DNA of 42,727 bases, from positions 289,521 through 332,247 of the forward strand of contig FXAI01000006.1 in NCBI GenBank assembly GCA_900177435.1, in the 5' to 3' direction. The position numbers and the translations under genes were made by a program. Shown here one piece after another: positions 33,772 through 41,462 of the stretch. Below the pieces are notes generated by a model. It had not been told where the DNA came from, did not search any database, and saw only the letters and a program-made list of their open reading frames with translations. This DNA comes from Alteromonadaceae bacterium Bs31 (GTDB taxonomy: Bacteria; Pseudomonadota; Gammaproteobacteria; Pseudomonadales; Cellvibrionaceae). Position 1 is the stretch's first letter. Each line of letters opens with the position of its first letter.

Positions 33772-33823
33772 CACTCACACTCACACTCACACTCACACTC
33801 ACACTCACACTCACACTCACACT
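33772..33823. repeat. (CACTCA)n hexanucleotide microsatellite between menH and menB
   Basis: Eight perfect CACTCA units (33772-33819) and four more bases. On the minus strand it reads (TGAGTG)n immediately after the menH TAA stop (33825-33823). Hexamer changes would not alter a reading frame. Such a pure array suggests recent slipped-strand expansion. Confidence 0.95.
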
Positions 33824-34587
33824 TAACAGGATGATGTTTTTCTTTTCAGGCTTAATAATATCTCATTTATCTGGCCCGCTAACCAATCAGCTTTTTCGAA
33901 GTGAATATTGTGGCCAGTATCGTCTGCCACATAATGACTTACGCCATCAAGCTTTTGCCCTATAGCAGTAAATTTTCTATCGAGTTTACCTGAAAAATAC
34001 CATACTGGGAGCTTAAGACGAGAAAGTAAGTCACCATAATTGGCCTGGCGGCCTAGACTCAACATTTCAAGCTGGTTCCCGAGCTGCTTTGCGCACAGTG
34101 CCTGCTTGCTGTTGATATGCTTTTCAATCTGCTCGACGCTCAGGTTGCAAAATACTGGCTGCCTATACCACTCAAGCAGTGTTTGTTTAAACTGTTCCCC
34201 CGTTTTAGTCGCTCGAAAACGACCCGCCCAATCAGTATCTTGCTGTAAGCGCTGAGCACGCTCCTTATCGCTACACAAACCGGGGTGGGCACTTTCCAGC
34301 ATCAAGCCTTTTAGAGCCTCCGGTTCGTTCTGCTGTAGGTACTGGCTAATGGCCATTGCTAATCGACCACCTAAAGAATAGCCGTATAAATAAAATTCCT
34401 TTGGCAGCTCGCGACGCTGCGCTTTAAACCAGCTTTCTACCAAGGCTGAAAAAGACAATGTGCCGTCACAATTGTAGGGAAGCTTGAGCACTATGCACCG
34501 AATGCCAGGCGACAACAAAGCGATCAAACTATCGAAATCCCGTGACTGCCCCATAAAACCAGGCAGCATTATCAAGACGGGGGTCAT
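33823..34587 (-). CDS. menH: SHCHC synthase (alpha/beta hydrolase)
   Basis: 254 aa. Alpha/beta hydrolase with nucleophile elbow YGYSLGGR (Ser71), an Asp in YFSGKLDRKF and the catalytic His in DTGHNIHFEK, completing the triad. MLPGFMGQSRDFDS is the oxyanion-hole loop expected for MenH. It removes pyruvate from SEPHCHC to give SHCHC, the substrate of MenC. The ATG overlaps the menD stop by one base (TAATG). The stop codon abuts the CACTCA microsatellite. C-terminal residues KRKTSSC may be variable because of that. Confidence 0.88.
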   Translation of the reverse strand: MTPVLIMLPGFMGQSRDFDSLIALLSPGIRCIVLKLPYNCDGTLSFSALVESWFKAQRRELPKEFYLYGYSLGGRLAMAISQYLQQNEPEALKGLMLESAHPGLCSDKERAQRLQQDTDWAGRFRATKTGEQFKQTLLEWYRQPVFCNLSVEQIEKHINSKQALCAKQLGNQLEMLSLGRQANYGDLLSRLKLPVWYFSGKLDRKFTAIGQKLDGVSHYVADDTGHNIHFEKADWLAGQINEILLSLKRKTSSC

Positions 34588-36260
34588 TATTTATCCGCCA
34601 ACAGCTGTAGAAGGCTTTTTAATTCGTCGGCATCACTGGACAAGCAGCACTCCAATACAGCGCTTGTTTTACTCGTGATAAAGTTGCCGAATATCTCTTC
34701 AAAACCCTCACGACTATCTGCACTATAATAATCAAGAGAAAATTGCTCACATATTTTTGAGAACTCATAACCATGAGGCATAGAAAAAAGCTGTTCGTAG
34801 GCCTCTTGTTCTAGCGCCGGTAAGAAAGAAAATATTTTTCCACCATCATTGTTTAGCACCAGAAATTTAACCGGTGCAGGTAAGGTAGCGGTTAAGGCCA
34901 GACTATTTAAATCATGTAAAAATGAAGTATCCCCTATAACTGCTAGCACCTGATCAAACCCGCCCAAACTTAAACCACACGCACTGGCAATTAAGCCGTC
35001 TATACCGCTGGCACCGCGATTGGCGAATACCCGAATATTTGCACCACACGAAGTCGCGTAGCTATCAAGCATACGAATACTTAAACTATTCCCCGGCATT
35101 AAGGCTACACGGCCTTTCATTTGACTTATCGCGAAGTGACAAACCGCTGCTTCATTCCACTGCTTCGACAATTGTTCTTCAATGACACCTCTAAGCAATT
35201 GATTCCTTTTTAGAATCTCACTTAGAGCAGGATGTTTGAATAGCTTACTTGGTATTTTTTGAACCAGCGCCTCAAAAACCACCCAATACTGTATGGCTTT
35301 TTGAGAGGGATCTAATGCCATAGCTTGCTGATCCACCAGATAATAGTTCGAGGGGGTATTTGCTAACCAGTCATTAATGCGCTTACTGACAATACGCCCT
35401 CCTATTTGAAAGACACAATCCGCTGTTATGAACTTGGAGTCGGCCAGTAGTATATCCGCTTGAGAAACAAGATTTACAAGGCTGCTGAATCTAAACTGGC
35501 TAGTAGTATCGGCAATTACCGGACACTCTAATTGCTTAAGCCAAGGCTCAATCGTGTCGGCCTCTTCTGGAGAAAGTGAACCAAGCACAACAACAAGCTG
35601 CGCGTAATCTAACGGTTCAAACTTGGAGAAAAATTCATTTTGCTCGGACTGAAAGCTATGCCCCTGCTGATGAACCGCGGCAAGGCTGGGCTTATTTTTC
35701 AGCCCCTCAATATATTCGTTTTTGCCAGCATATATCGGCTCATCGAACTGGCAGTTTACTTGAACTGGGCCATTTACACCTTGTAATTGCACAAGTTGCT
35801 CTTGTTGTGCCAGTAAGTCTGATTCAATATTCGGCAAGGTGAAATTTAGGCTTTTGGCGACGTTTTTGCCAAATAAGTGTTTCTGCTGAATTGCCTGATT
35901 AGCACCGCAATCCAATAGTTTATCTGGCCTGTCAGCAGAAAAAACCCACAGAGGTCTCGCGCACTGCTTGGCTTCTACAATAGCGGGGTACAAGTTAGCG
36001 ACGGCTGTACCGGACGTTGTAATGATCACGACGGGCCGTTTATTAACACGTGAAACAGAGAGGGCTAAAAATGCGAGACCACGCTCGTCAAAATGCGTGT
36101 GAAGTTGAATATCTGAAAAAAATGCTTTTGCATGAAAGCTGGCAAGTGCCAAAGGCGCACTGCGGCTACCAGGAGCAATGAAAAAAGCGCGTACACCCAG
36201 CTCATAACAGCAGCGGATTAAACCACCCGCCCAGTGAGCATTAGTGTACATTGTAGTCAA
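34587..36260 (-). CDS. menD: SEPHCHC synthase
   Basis: 557 aa thiamine-diphosphate enzyme that adds the succinyl semialdehyde unit from 2-oxoglutarate to isochorismate. N-terminal FFIAPGSRSAPL and THFDERGLAFLALS contain the catalytic Glu region; TSGTAVANLYPAIVEA is typical of MenD. The C-terminal ThDP site is VIGDTSFLHDLNSL with NNDGGKIFSFLP, both in the usual order. It overlaps the menF stop by 20 nt, or 11 if the ATG at 36251 is used. Length is normal. Confidence 0.93.
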   Translation of the reverse strand: MTTMYTNAHWAGGLIRCCYELGVRAFFIAPGSRSAPLALASFHAKAFFSDIQLHTHFDERGLAFLALSVSRVNKRPVVIITTSGTAVANLYPAIVEAKQCARPLWVFSADRPDKLLDCGANQAIQQKHLFGKNVAKSLNFTLPNIESDLLAQQEQLVQLQGVNGPVQVNCQFDEPIYAGKNEYIEGLKNKPSLAAVHQQGHSFQSEQNEFFSKFEPLDYAQLVVVLGSLSPEEADTIEPWLKQLECPVIADTTSQFRFSSLVNLVSQADILLADSKFITADCVFQIGGRIVSKRINDWLANTPSNYYLVDQQAMALDPSQKAIQYWVVFEALVQKIPSKLFKHPALSEILKRNQLLRGVIEEQLSKQWNEAAVCHFAISQMKGRVALMPGNSLSIRMLDSYATSCGANIRVFANRGASGIDGLIASACGLSLGGFDQVLAVIGDTSFLHDLNSLALTATLPAPVKFLVLNNDGGKIFSFLPALEQEAYEQLFSMPHGYEFSKICEQFSLDYYSADSREGFEEIFGNFITSKTSAVLECCLSSDADELKSLLQLLADK

Positions 36261-37638
36261 TAGCCGATACCTTGCTGCCTATCGCCTGCAACATAGATTC
36301 CAGTTTACTCTCCAATTCCTGCCACTCCTCTTGCGCATGTGAACCAGAGACTATACCTACACCAGAATATAACCAAAGCTTATTGCCCGCTAGCAGAGCT
36401 GAACGAATAGCTACACTCAATTCGCAGTATCCATGGCCGATAATGCCAACACTACCGCTGTACCAGCCACGGCATATTTGTTCAATATCATTAATAAGAC
36501 TCAAGGCTCTGGCGCTGGGATAACCACATATTGCCGGCGTGGGATGCAGGCAACGATACAAATCGCCTGTAGCACTATCTCCTGAAACTTTTACCGTCAA
36601 GGGCTGGCAGCGATGTTGCACACGGTTTAGTTTTAGTATCTTAACAGGCTCGCTATCCTCAATCAGTGTTGCGAATGGTGTCAAACTTTCCTTGATCGCC
36701 TTGGCAACTAATTTGTGTTCGTGAATGAGCTTCCCATCTTTGCGCAATACGCGTTCAAGAGCGAGATCTTCTACATGATTTTTACCTCTCCTCACTGTGC
36801 CCGCCAGTGCTTCTGTATGGAGAGTGCTAGCCTGTCGTTTCAAGAGCCGTTCTGGGCTGCAGCCGAAAAAACATTTACCGTCCATTTCCATTGCAAAACT
36901 AAAGCAATCGGGATTGGCCGTTTCTAAGGCCGCCAGAATTAACATGGGATCAGGAGAACTGGAAAGCTCCAGTGACACTTCTCGCGCAAGGACCACTTTT
37001 TGCAGGCTACCCTCTTCCACCTTTTGCAGTACTTCCTGAACCTGCTGCTGCCATAACTCCGCATCGACACTGTTCCGGCGAGACTTGATTTTTACCACCG
37101 GCGGCTCCGGCACTTCAAGAAATACGTGTTGCCGGCAAATGCTATGAATGGCGAGTTGCTGTTCCTGCCACTGGGCAAAAGAACTGGCGAAAACATTAAA
37201 CGCCAGCATATAGGCGCCGTCTTGCTGACGAATTTCTATAAGCGGCAACACAAACCTCGCACCGGGAAAGCCTTGCCACTGATACGCACCGGAGCGACCA
37301 CTAAATGAACAGCCACCAAGTAAAAATGCATTGCTTTTATCGACCAGCCTTTCTGCCTTGGCAAAAACATCGGGGATTGCAGAGGGAGAAGTCGCTTTTA
37401 ACTCCAGAGCTGTGCCAATTCCAGCCACACTCAGGCTTTGGTCGCGGCAGGAAAAATAATAGCGCTCACCACTTGGCAGGCTAGCTAGCCACTGCAGGCA
37501 ATCCTGAGCCTCGATGGGCACCTCTATTCGCAGTAATTCGTCGCCAATATAGCGACATAGACCTAAACGACGTAAAAGCATCTCCAGCCCGGAAGCCAGA
37601 GTGGACGCCGTGTAGTCGGTGCGATTAAGGGAGCTCAT
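36241..37638 (-). CDS. menF: Isochorismate synthase
   Basis: 465 aa chorismate-binding enzyme and first gene of the cluster. Conserved phrases: LQKVVLAREVSLE (with the general-base Lys), CFFGCSPERLL, EALAGTVRRGKN, HPTPAICGYP and GVGIVSGSHAQEEW. It converts chorismate to isochorismate in the cytoplasm. An EntC-type role is unlikely because menD follows directly. The ATG at 37638 has only a weak ribosome site (AGGA, about 13 nt upstream). A strong dyad lies about 43 bp upstream. Confidence 0.92.
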   Translation of the reverse strand: MSSLNRTDYTASTLASGLEMLLRRLGLCRYIGDELLRIEVPIEAQDCLQWLASLPSGERYYFSCRDQSLSVAGIGTALELKATSPSAIPDVFAKAERLVDKSNAFLLGGCSFSGRSGAYQWQGFPGARFVLPLIEIRQQDGAYMLAFNVFASSFAQWQEQQLAIHSICRQHVFLEVPEPPVVKIKSRRNSVDAELWQQQVQEVLQKVEEGSLQKVVLAREVSLELSSSPDPMLILAALETANPDCFSFAMEMDGKCFFGCSPERLLKRQASTLHTEALAGTVRRGKNHVEDLALERVLRKDGKLIHEHKLVAKAIKESLTPFATLIEDSEPVKILKLNRVQHRCQPLTVKVSGDSATGDLYRCLHPTPAICGYPSARALSLINDIEQICRGWYSGSVGIIGHGYCELSVAIRSALLAGNKLWLYSGVGIVSGSHAQEEWQELESKLESMLQAIGSKVSAIDYNVH

Positions 37639-37680
37639 ACAAAGGTAATCCTGTTTTTCGAAATCTTACACCGGCAGTCA

Positions 37681-37700
37681 ACTAATGTGCTGACATTAGT
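37681..37700. promoter_or_regulatory. Perfect dyad upstream of menF
   Basis: ACTAATGT-GCTG-ACATTAGT is a perfect 8-bp inverted repeat with a 4-bp centre, about 43-62 bp upstream of the menF ATG. TTGACT occurs twice nearby on the minus strand. An operator or leader hairpin are both possible; the regulator is unknown. Confidence 0.45.
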
Positions 37701-37925
37701 CAAACTTATGGGGACTTCCTCCTCATTCAAGGCCCTCATTCCCGCAATACCCCGGTATTAAGGGCATGCCAGCTAAAAGCTACACTAACGACAGTATAAA
37801 CGTGAATGATAGTACCAGTTAGCGTATTTGGGGTGTTTTAGCGCCGGGTTAATATTGTATAAACACTTCGTTAGGAAAGGGTATTCAGCTCAACATGCTT
37901 TACGCGCCCACACTTGCGAGCGTAT

Positions 37926-38300
37926 TCACACATCCAGGAGATCAGCTTTTAACTCTGAAGGCTCCATAACCCAAATGTCAGACCCTTTGTTTGGAAACAC
38001 ACCAACCTTCAACCCGTCACCTTCCAGGCCAGGAATCCACTTAGTGAAGAACTCCGGGAGGAAAATACATTTTGCAGAAAGCACCTGGCTTGAGTCACTA
38101 CTATGATACCGGGTGAAATCTGAATGCGGCCAAACAGGCAAATACTCTATAGCATGGTCTTCTGACTGAATTTTTAGAAACTCACTTTTTTCATTCACAA
38201 GAATCCACACCTCCCTTTCTTCTGCCACCATAGTCAGAAACGCTTCATACCGACCTTCGCAATCTAACTTTTCAATTTCTTCAAAATCCATATCATTCAC
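37926..38300 (-). CDS. DUF2750-family protein (cassette gene)
   Basis: 124 aa, soluble and acidic. The pattern FLTMVAEEREVWILVNEK, YLPVWPHSDFTRY, LPEFFTKWIPGLEGDGLKVGVFPN and VMEPSELKADL fits DUF2750 proteins, small bacterial proteins of unknown function. It is the leftmost of a row of unrelated small genes on the same strand separated by attC-like hairpins, so it is probably an integron cassette gene. CATAAC (38351-38356), just upstream of its start, resembles a cassette boundary. Confidence 0.75.
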   Translation of the reverse strand: MNDMDFEEIEKLDCEGRYEAFLTMVAEEREVWILVNEKSEFLKIQSEDHAIEYLPVWPHSDFTRYHSSDSSQVLSAKCIFLPEFFTKWIPGLEGDGLKVGVFPNKGSDIWVMEPSELKADLLDV

Positions 38301-38344
38301 AATTCACGCTCACTTGTATGTTTATTTACGCTTACGCATAGGTT

Positions 38345-38445
38345 TTTTTCATAACGAGATTGTAGAAAAACTAACACAGGTACAATAGCGCCGTAACGGA
38401 GTTCCAAGCCCAGCTTGCTGGCGAGCCTTGATGCGCTTCTTAGGG
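38345..38445 (-). other. attC-like site between DUF2750 and thioredoxin-like cassettes
   Basis: The coding-strand end reads CTACAATCTCGTTATG, a core-site-like GTTATG preceded by a segment repeated at 38979 and, in variant form, at 42374. A central imperfect hairpin (CAAGCCCAGC, TT, GCTGG-x-x-x-GCCTTG) resembles the centre of the attC at 40128-40214, with which it shares AGCTTGCTGGC. The left core site is degenerate (CCCTAAG). It is weaker than the other sites. Confidence 0.45.
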
Positions 38446-38448
38446 TTT

Positions 38449-38964
38449 TTACGTGTCATTTTGCATAGCAGTGAAATCAACTATGAGCGCAATATAGCCA
38501 GCGGATTCGGTAGACTTCATGAAAGCTTCAAGTTTTTTCCTTGCTGGATGACACGGAGGACACCATTCAGCAAAGTATTCCACAACTAAATACTTAGACT
38601 TGGGAATATCATTCGCCGCGAGCGGTTTCCCAGAAGAAGGCCGTAGTAAACCTGCAAAGTGCTCGTTTACATCTTGTCCATATACGATTTTTTTGCAATC
38701 TTCAGGCGGCTCATCCCCATCAGGTGGTGAATCACTTACACAACAGAATGACTGCCCTGATACTTCAGCTAGAGCCGAAAGTTCTTTCGGCCAGTCTTCT
38801 TTTTCTACCAGAATTCTATTATGATCGTACACAAGAATTCTGGGGAAAGTTAAGTTTTTTGTACTTAACATCCGATCTAAACTATAAGTACCAGTTATAA
38901 CTTCTTGTGCGTTTCCAAGAGAGGTAAACAGCAAAAAACCTATCACTATTATTGTTTTGTGCAT
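38449..38964 (-). CDS. Exported thioredoxin-like protein, C-terminal part of fold missing
   Basis: 171 aa with a signal peptide ending LGNA. The C-terminal third contains YLVVEYFAEWCPPCHPARKKLEAF, a thioredoxin/TlpA-like redox motif Cys-Pro-Pro-Cys. Only about 25 residues follow, so the second half of a normal thioredoxin fold (cis-Pro loop and two strands) is absent. Residues about 25-115 are unassigned, with a Cys-Cys pair (SFCCVSD) and another Cys near 89. It may be truncated by cassette rearrangement. It lies between two cassette boundaries. Confidence 0.6.
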   Translation of the reverse strand: MHKTIIVIGFLLFTSLGNAQEVITGTYSLDRMLSTKNLTFPRILVYDHNRILVEKEDWPKELSALAEVSGQSFCCVSDSPPDGDEPPEDCKKIVYGQDVNEHFAGLLRPSSGKPLAANDIPKSKYLVVEYFAEWCPPCHPARKKLEAFMKSTESAGYIALIVDFTAMQNDT

Positions 38965-39065
38965 TTAGTATTCCTGAACATAACGAGACTGTAGAAAAAC
39001 AATCAAACCCACAAGAGTTCTCCCACTCCAACTATTTTCTGATATTAAACTAAAAATATTCCAGA
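38965..39065. other. Cassette region without recognisable gene
   Basis: Between the thioredoxin-like gene and the decayed IS end. Holds the half attC at 38979 and AT-rich sequence with no supported gene or terminator. Confidence 0.5.
38979..39000 (-). other. Half attC-like cassette boundary
   Basis: CATAACGAGACTGTAGAAAAAC (plus strand), nearly identical to 38351-38372. On the coding strand it ends CTCGTTATG, a core-site-like GTTATG. No matching left arm is seen; the decayed IS end occupies the place where it would be. Confidence 0.4.
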
Positions 39066-39154
39066 TGGTGTTCCCCACCAAAAGTAGACACCCAACTCAT
39101 GCAGCAATAGCTGCAGCCTCTTCAAACGCAACAGGGCTAAGCCCGTCGTTCGCA
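39066..39154 (-). mobile_element. Decayed end of an IS3-family element
   Basis: TGGTGTTCCCCACCAAAAG begins a stretch strongly similar to the right end of the intact IS at 40565 onward. It includes the terminal repeat with AGTAGACACC and a coding remnant ending FEEAAAIAA and a stop, against FEERAAIAA in the intact copy. Only about 90 bp survive. The element is similar but not identical, so it is an older or different copy. It stops exactly where the next attC core site begins. Confidence 0.75.
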
Positions 39155-39256
39155 ATTTAACGCCTCAATAAGCTGCGTTTTAGTAGTTGGTTGTTTTGTG
39201 CTAATTTAGCACAAAATCAAGCTACGAAAAAAACGTCAGCTTGATTGACTTTTTAT
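39155..39256 (-). other. attC-like site of the SMI1/KNR4 cassette
   Basis: On the coding strand the right end is GGCGTTAAAT (core GTTAAAT, fitting GTTRRRY). The two arms pair for about 40 bases: GTCAATCAAGCTGACG against CTCAATAAGCTGCG (read from the other arm), with two unpaired bases. CGTTTT/AAAACG and GTAG/CTAC follow, then a perfect TTTTGTGCTAA/TTAGCACAAAA centre at 39194-39216. Imperfect arms with unpaired bases are characteristic of attC sites. The left core, overlapping the stop codon, is degenerate. Confidence 0.65.
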
Positions 39257-39642
39257 GAATTTTGGTCATATGATTTAGTCACCTTATCCCAGACTGCAGA
39301 AACACTGGCTTCGTAAGATTCATATTTTTCCTCAGATGGGTACCACAACACGCCTTGCTTAAGGGTATGATCGTAACCAATAAGACCTCCAATCCCATCT
39401 GACCCAATTATTATTAGGCGCTCCATGTGTGAAGTCATCCAACCCTCTTCCTGAGCTTGCTTATTTATTGCAACGATATCCGTTGACGTATTTCCTAAGT
39501 AAGAATAAAGAAGCTCACAGTGCTCACTAATAAAACCGTTCGATTTCAGGTATTTCGCACATACGTCGTCTGGAAGAGCTAGACCAATAATACCTTCTAT
39601 TTCATCAATTTCTTTGCTGGTTAGGTGTTTAAGCATATTCAT
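39253..39642 (-). CDS. SMI1/KNR4-family protein (cassette gene)
   Basis: 129 aa, soluble. LTSKEIDEIEGIIGLALPDDVCAKYLKSNGF is the typical start of the SMI1/KNR4 (SUKH) fold, followed by IGSDGIGGLIGYDH and VLWYPSEEKYESYEASVSAVWDKV. SUKH proteins often act as immunity proteins against polymorphic toxins, but many are orphan, and no toxin gene is seen here. It is a single gene between two attC-like sites, consistent with a mobile cassette. Confidence 0.8.
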   Translation of the reverse strand: MNMLKHLTSKEIDEIEGIIGLALPDDVCAKYLKSNGFISEHCELLYSYLGNTSTDIVAINKQAQEEGWMTSHMERLIIIGSDGIGGLIGYDHTLKQGVLWYPSEEKYESYEASVSAVWDKVTKSYDQNS

Positions 39643-39643
39643 T

Positions 39644-39755
39644 CATAACGTTTCGCTCAGTTGCATATTTGAAGGCGCCTTTTTGCTATAAAGGGGCGTA
39701 GCCGCTGCAAAAAAGATGCGTAGTATGCAGCGTCAGGCTGACACATTTGTTAGCT
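39644..39755 (-). other. attC-like site of the small membrane-protein cassette
   Basis: Coding-strand ends are AGCTAAC (overlapping the TAG stop) and GTTATG. The arms share GTCAG/CTCAG, TGCATA and TTTTTGC in the same order with mismatches, giving a long imperfect hairpin of about 110 nt. Size and end sequences fit an attC site. Confidence 0.6.
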
Positions 39756-40113
39756 ATTTTTCGCCCCTGCAAAATATTATATAACCATTTTTGACACATA
39801 ACATGTAAAAAACAACCGAGTAAATTACAAAGTTCAGAGCCCCATATAGGCCTACCTTATAGTTAATAATAATTACGTATACCAGCACTGTGAACACAAA
39901 GTAAACATTGTATACATGCCAACCTATTTTTGGGCGAAATATCAGGATACTAGTTACAAATAAAATGGCACAAATGTGCCAAGCAGCTATTTTTTGGTAT
40001 AGCCAGTGATACATTGGATCACCATCTATTAAGACCTGATAACCATAAAACGATAAAACCACCGACACCCATAAAAGTACGACGCTAATGCTGTTTAATA
40101 ATTTATTTTTCAT
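39754..40113 (-). CDS. Small integral membrane protein (cassette gene)
   Basis: 119 aa with four hydrophobic segments (about residues 7-27, 43-60, 64-83 and 86-108), no signal peptide and few charges. No family is recognised. Flanked on both sides by attC-like sites. AT-rich compared with the men region, as often seen in cassette genes. Function unknown. Confidence 0.6.
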   Translation of the reverse strand: MKNKLLNSISVVLLWVSVVLSFYGYQVLIDGDPMYHWLYQKIAAWHICAILFVTSILIFRPKIGWHVYNVYFVFTVLVYVIIINYKVGLYGALNFVIYSVVFYMLCVKNGYIIFCRGEK

Positions 40114-40127
40114 AACGTCATACTAAT

Positions 40128-40214
40128 CGCTAACGCCAAGCTTACCGGCGAACCAAGCAACGATTGGTGAGTCCAGGCCAGCTTGCTGGCCGACGGTAGA
40201 GCTTCTTGTTATGT
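40128..40214 (-). other. attC site, best example
   Basis: On the coding strand it begins ACATAAC and ends GGCGTTAGCG. The arms pair as AAGAAGCTCTACCGTCG against GCCAAGCTTACCGGCG, leaving an unpaired C, the extrahelical-base pattern used by integron integrase. A central self-complementary GGCCAGCAAGCTGGCC is included. The length of 87 bp is within the attC range. Confidence 0.75.
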
Positions 40215-40219
40215 CTAGA

Positions 40220-40546
40220 TTATTGAGCACTGGAATTTGAAATTGCAACTACGTATGACCATTTTTCGTAGCGATTGGAGCCACAGGCTTCGCCATCGTT
40301 TAATGCGATCTTGACTTCTCTATCAGCATGTAAAGCTGCCAGTACAACAGACATGGTCTCATCTAAACCGGAATCACTTTCGGTCATTTGTATGGCTGTG
40401 CCATCAGTAAACTTGAAATAAACAGTACCGCTGGATTTATGAGGCCAAATTTCACTGACCTTAGTCTCGCAATACACATATGCTTGTACATTTGCACCAT
40501 ATACAAGTGCAATGAATGTAAAAAATGTTTTTATGGAATTGATCAT
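40220..40546 (-). CDS. Small exported protein (cassette gene)
   Basis: 108 aa from the ATG at 40546, with GGAG 6 nt upstream; a longer frame from 40579 runs into the IS end and is less likely. The signal peptide ends NVQA. The mature part (TVYFKFTDGTAIQMTES) is a small beta-rich domain with two cysteines. No family recognised. Its upstream cassette boundary was probably disturbed by the IS3 insertion at 40565. Confidence 0.6.
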   Translation of the reverse strand: MINSIKTFFTFIALVYGANVQAYVYCETKVSEIWPHKSSGTVYFKFTDGTAIQMTESDSGLDETMSVVLAALHADREVKIALNDGEACGSNRYEKWSYVVAISNSSAQ

Positions 40547-40595
40547 CTTTACTCCTTTGGAAACTGGTGTTCCCCACAAAAAGTAGACACCTTAC

Positions 40596-41462
40596 TTATG
40601 CAGCGATAGCTGCTCTTTCTTCAAATTCAACAGGGCTAACCCCATCGTTTGCAGAATGTCTTCTTTTGCGGTTATAAAATATTTCGATGTAGCTAAATAT
40701 ACCCGAACGTGCGGCCTCTATCGACTGAAAGTTCTTTGCGTAGATCAACTCCACTTTCAATCTGGCGTAGAAAGACTCCATCACGGCATGATCCCAACAG
40801 TTGCCCTTGCGGCTCATACTACGCGTTATACCATGTCGCTCAAGAAACCCAACATACTCATTCGAGCGATACTGCGTCCCTCTATCAGAATGGACGATAA
40901 GACCCGAGCTTACTCCCCTAGCATCAATAGCCATTTGCATAGCCTCGGTAATCAGCTCGACCGTCATGGTCTCCCCAAAGCTCCAGCCAATGATCTTTCG
41001 TGAGTAAAGATCCATAACCGTTGCCAAATACAACCACTTCCTTTCTACCCAGATATAGGTGATATCTGTTACCCACTTCTGATTCGGCCTCTCTGTAGTG
41101 AAATCGCGCCACAGCAGGTTATCGGCGACGTTATGCATTGTGAGTGAATGTCCGCCGTAGTTGAAAGCCTTGCCATTACGGGCCACGATACCCTCTTCCT
41201 GCATGATTTTCGCAACATAGTTGACCGAACACGCGTGTCCCAGCTCATTCAGTTCCTGAGTGATCCTGGGGGCGCCATAAGCTGCCTCAAACTCTTCGTA
41301 GGTATCTTTAACCAGGCTTGTGACTTGCTCTCTACGCTGTTCAGTTCGGCTAACTGGACGCTTTCGCCAGCGATAAAAACCTGACGGGTGAACATCCAGA
41401 ACTCGACACATCAACCGTATATCAAATTGACCCACATGCTGCTCTATCAGCTCGTACTTCAC
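40596..41462 (-). CDS. IS3-family transposase OrfB (DDE integrase core)
   Basis: 288 aa with GTG start at 41462. Catalytic triad Asp133 (WVTDITYIW), Asp193 (HSDRGTQY) and Glu229 (MESFYARLK), with the D(35)E spacing of IS3. The N-terminal HTH_21-like region has SGFYRWRKRP. The frame is intact to NDGVSPVEFEERAAIAA. It overlaps orfA by 41 nt in another frame and is normally made as an OrfAB fusion by frameshifting. Confidence 0.92.
   Translation of the reverse strand: MKYELIEQHVGQFDIRLMCRVLDVHPSGFYRWRKRPVSRTEQRREQVTSLVKDTYEEFEAAYGAPRITQELNELGHACSVNYVAKIMQEEGIVARNGKAFNYGGHSLTMHNVADNLLWRDFTTERPNQKWVTDITYIWVERKWLYLATVMDLYSRKIIGWSFGETMTVELITEAMQMAIDARGVSSGLIVHSDRGTQYRSNEYVGFLERHGITRSMSRKGNCWDHAVMESFYARLKVELIYAKNFQSIEAARSGIFSYIEIFYNRKRRHSANDGVSPVEFEERAAIAA

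Noticed and set aside
33768-33965. Plus-strand frame starting with Leu-Thr repeats
   Set aside because: Produced by the CACTCA microsatellite and the antisense of menH.
37818-37878. attC for the DUF2750 cassette on its downstream side
   Set aside because: TCCTAAC and GCTAAC occur on the same strand in the same orientation, not as inverted ends; evidence is insufficient to call a site.
39194-39216. Stand-alone bidirectional terminator
   Set aside because: The palindrome is the tip of a much longer imperfect hairpin that reads better as an attC site, although it could also slow transcription.
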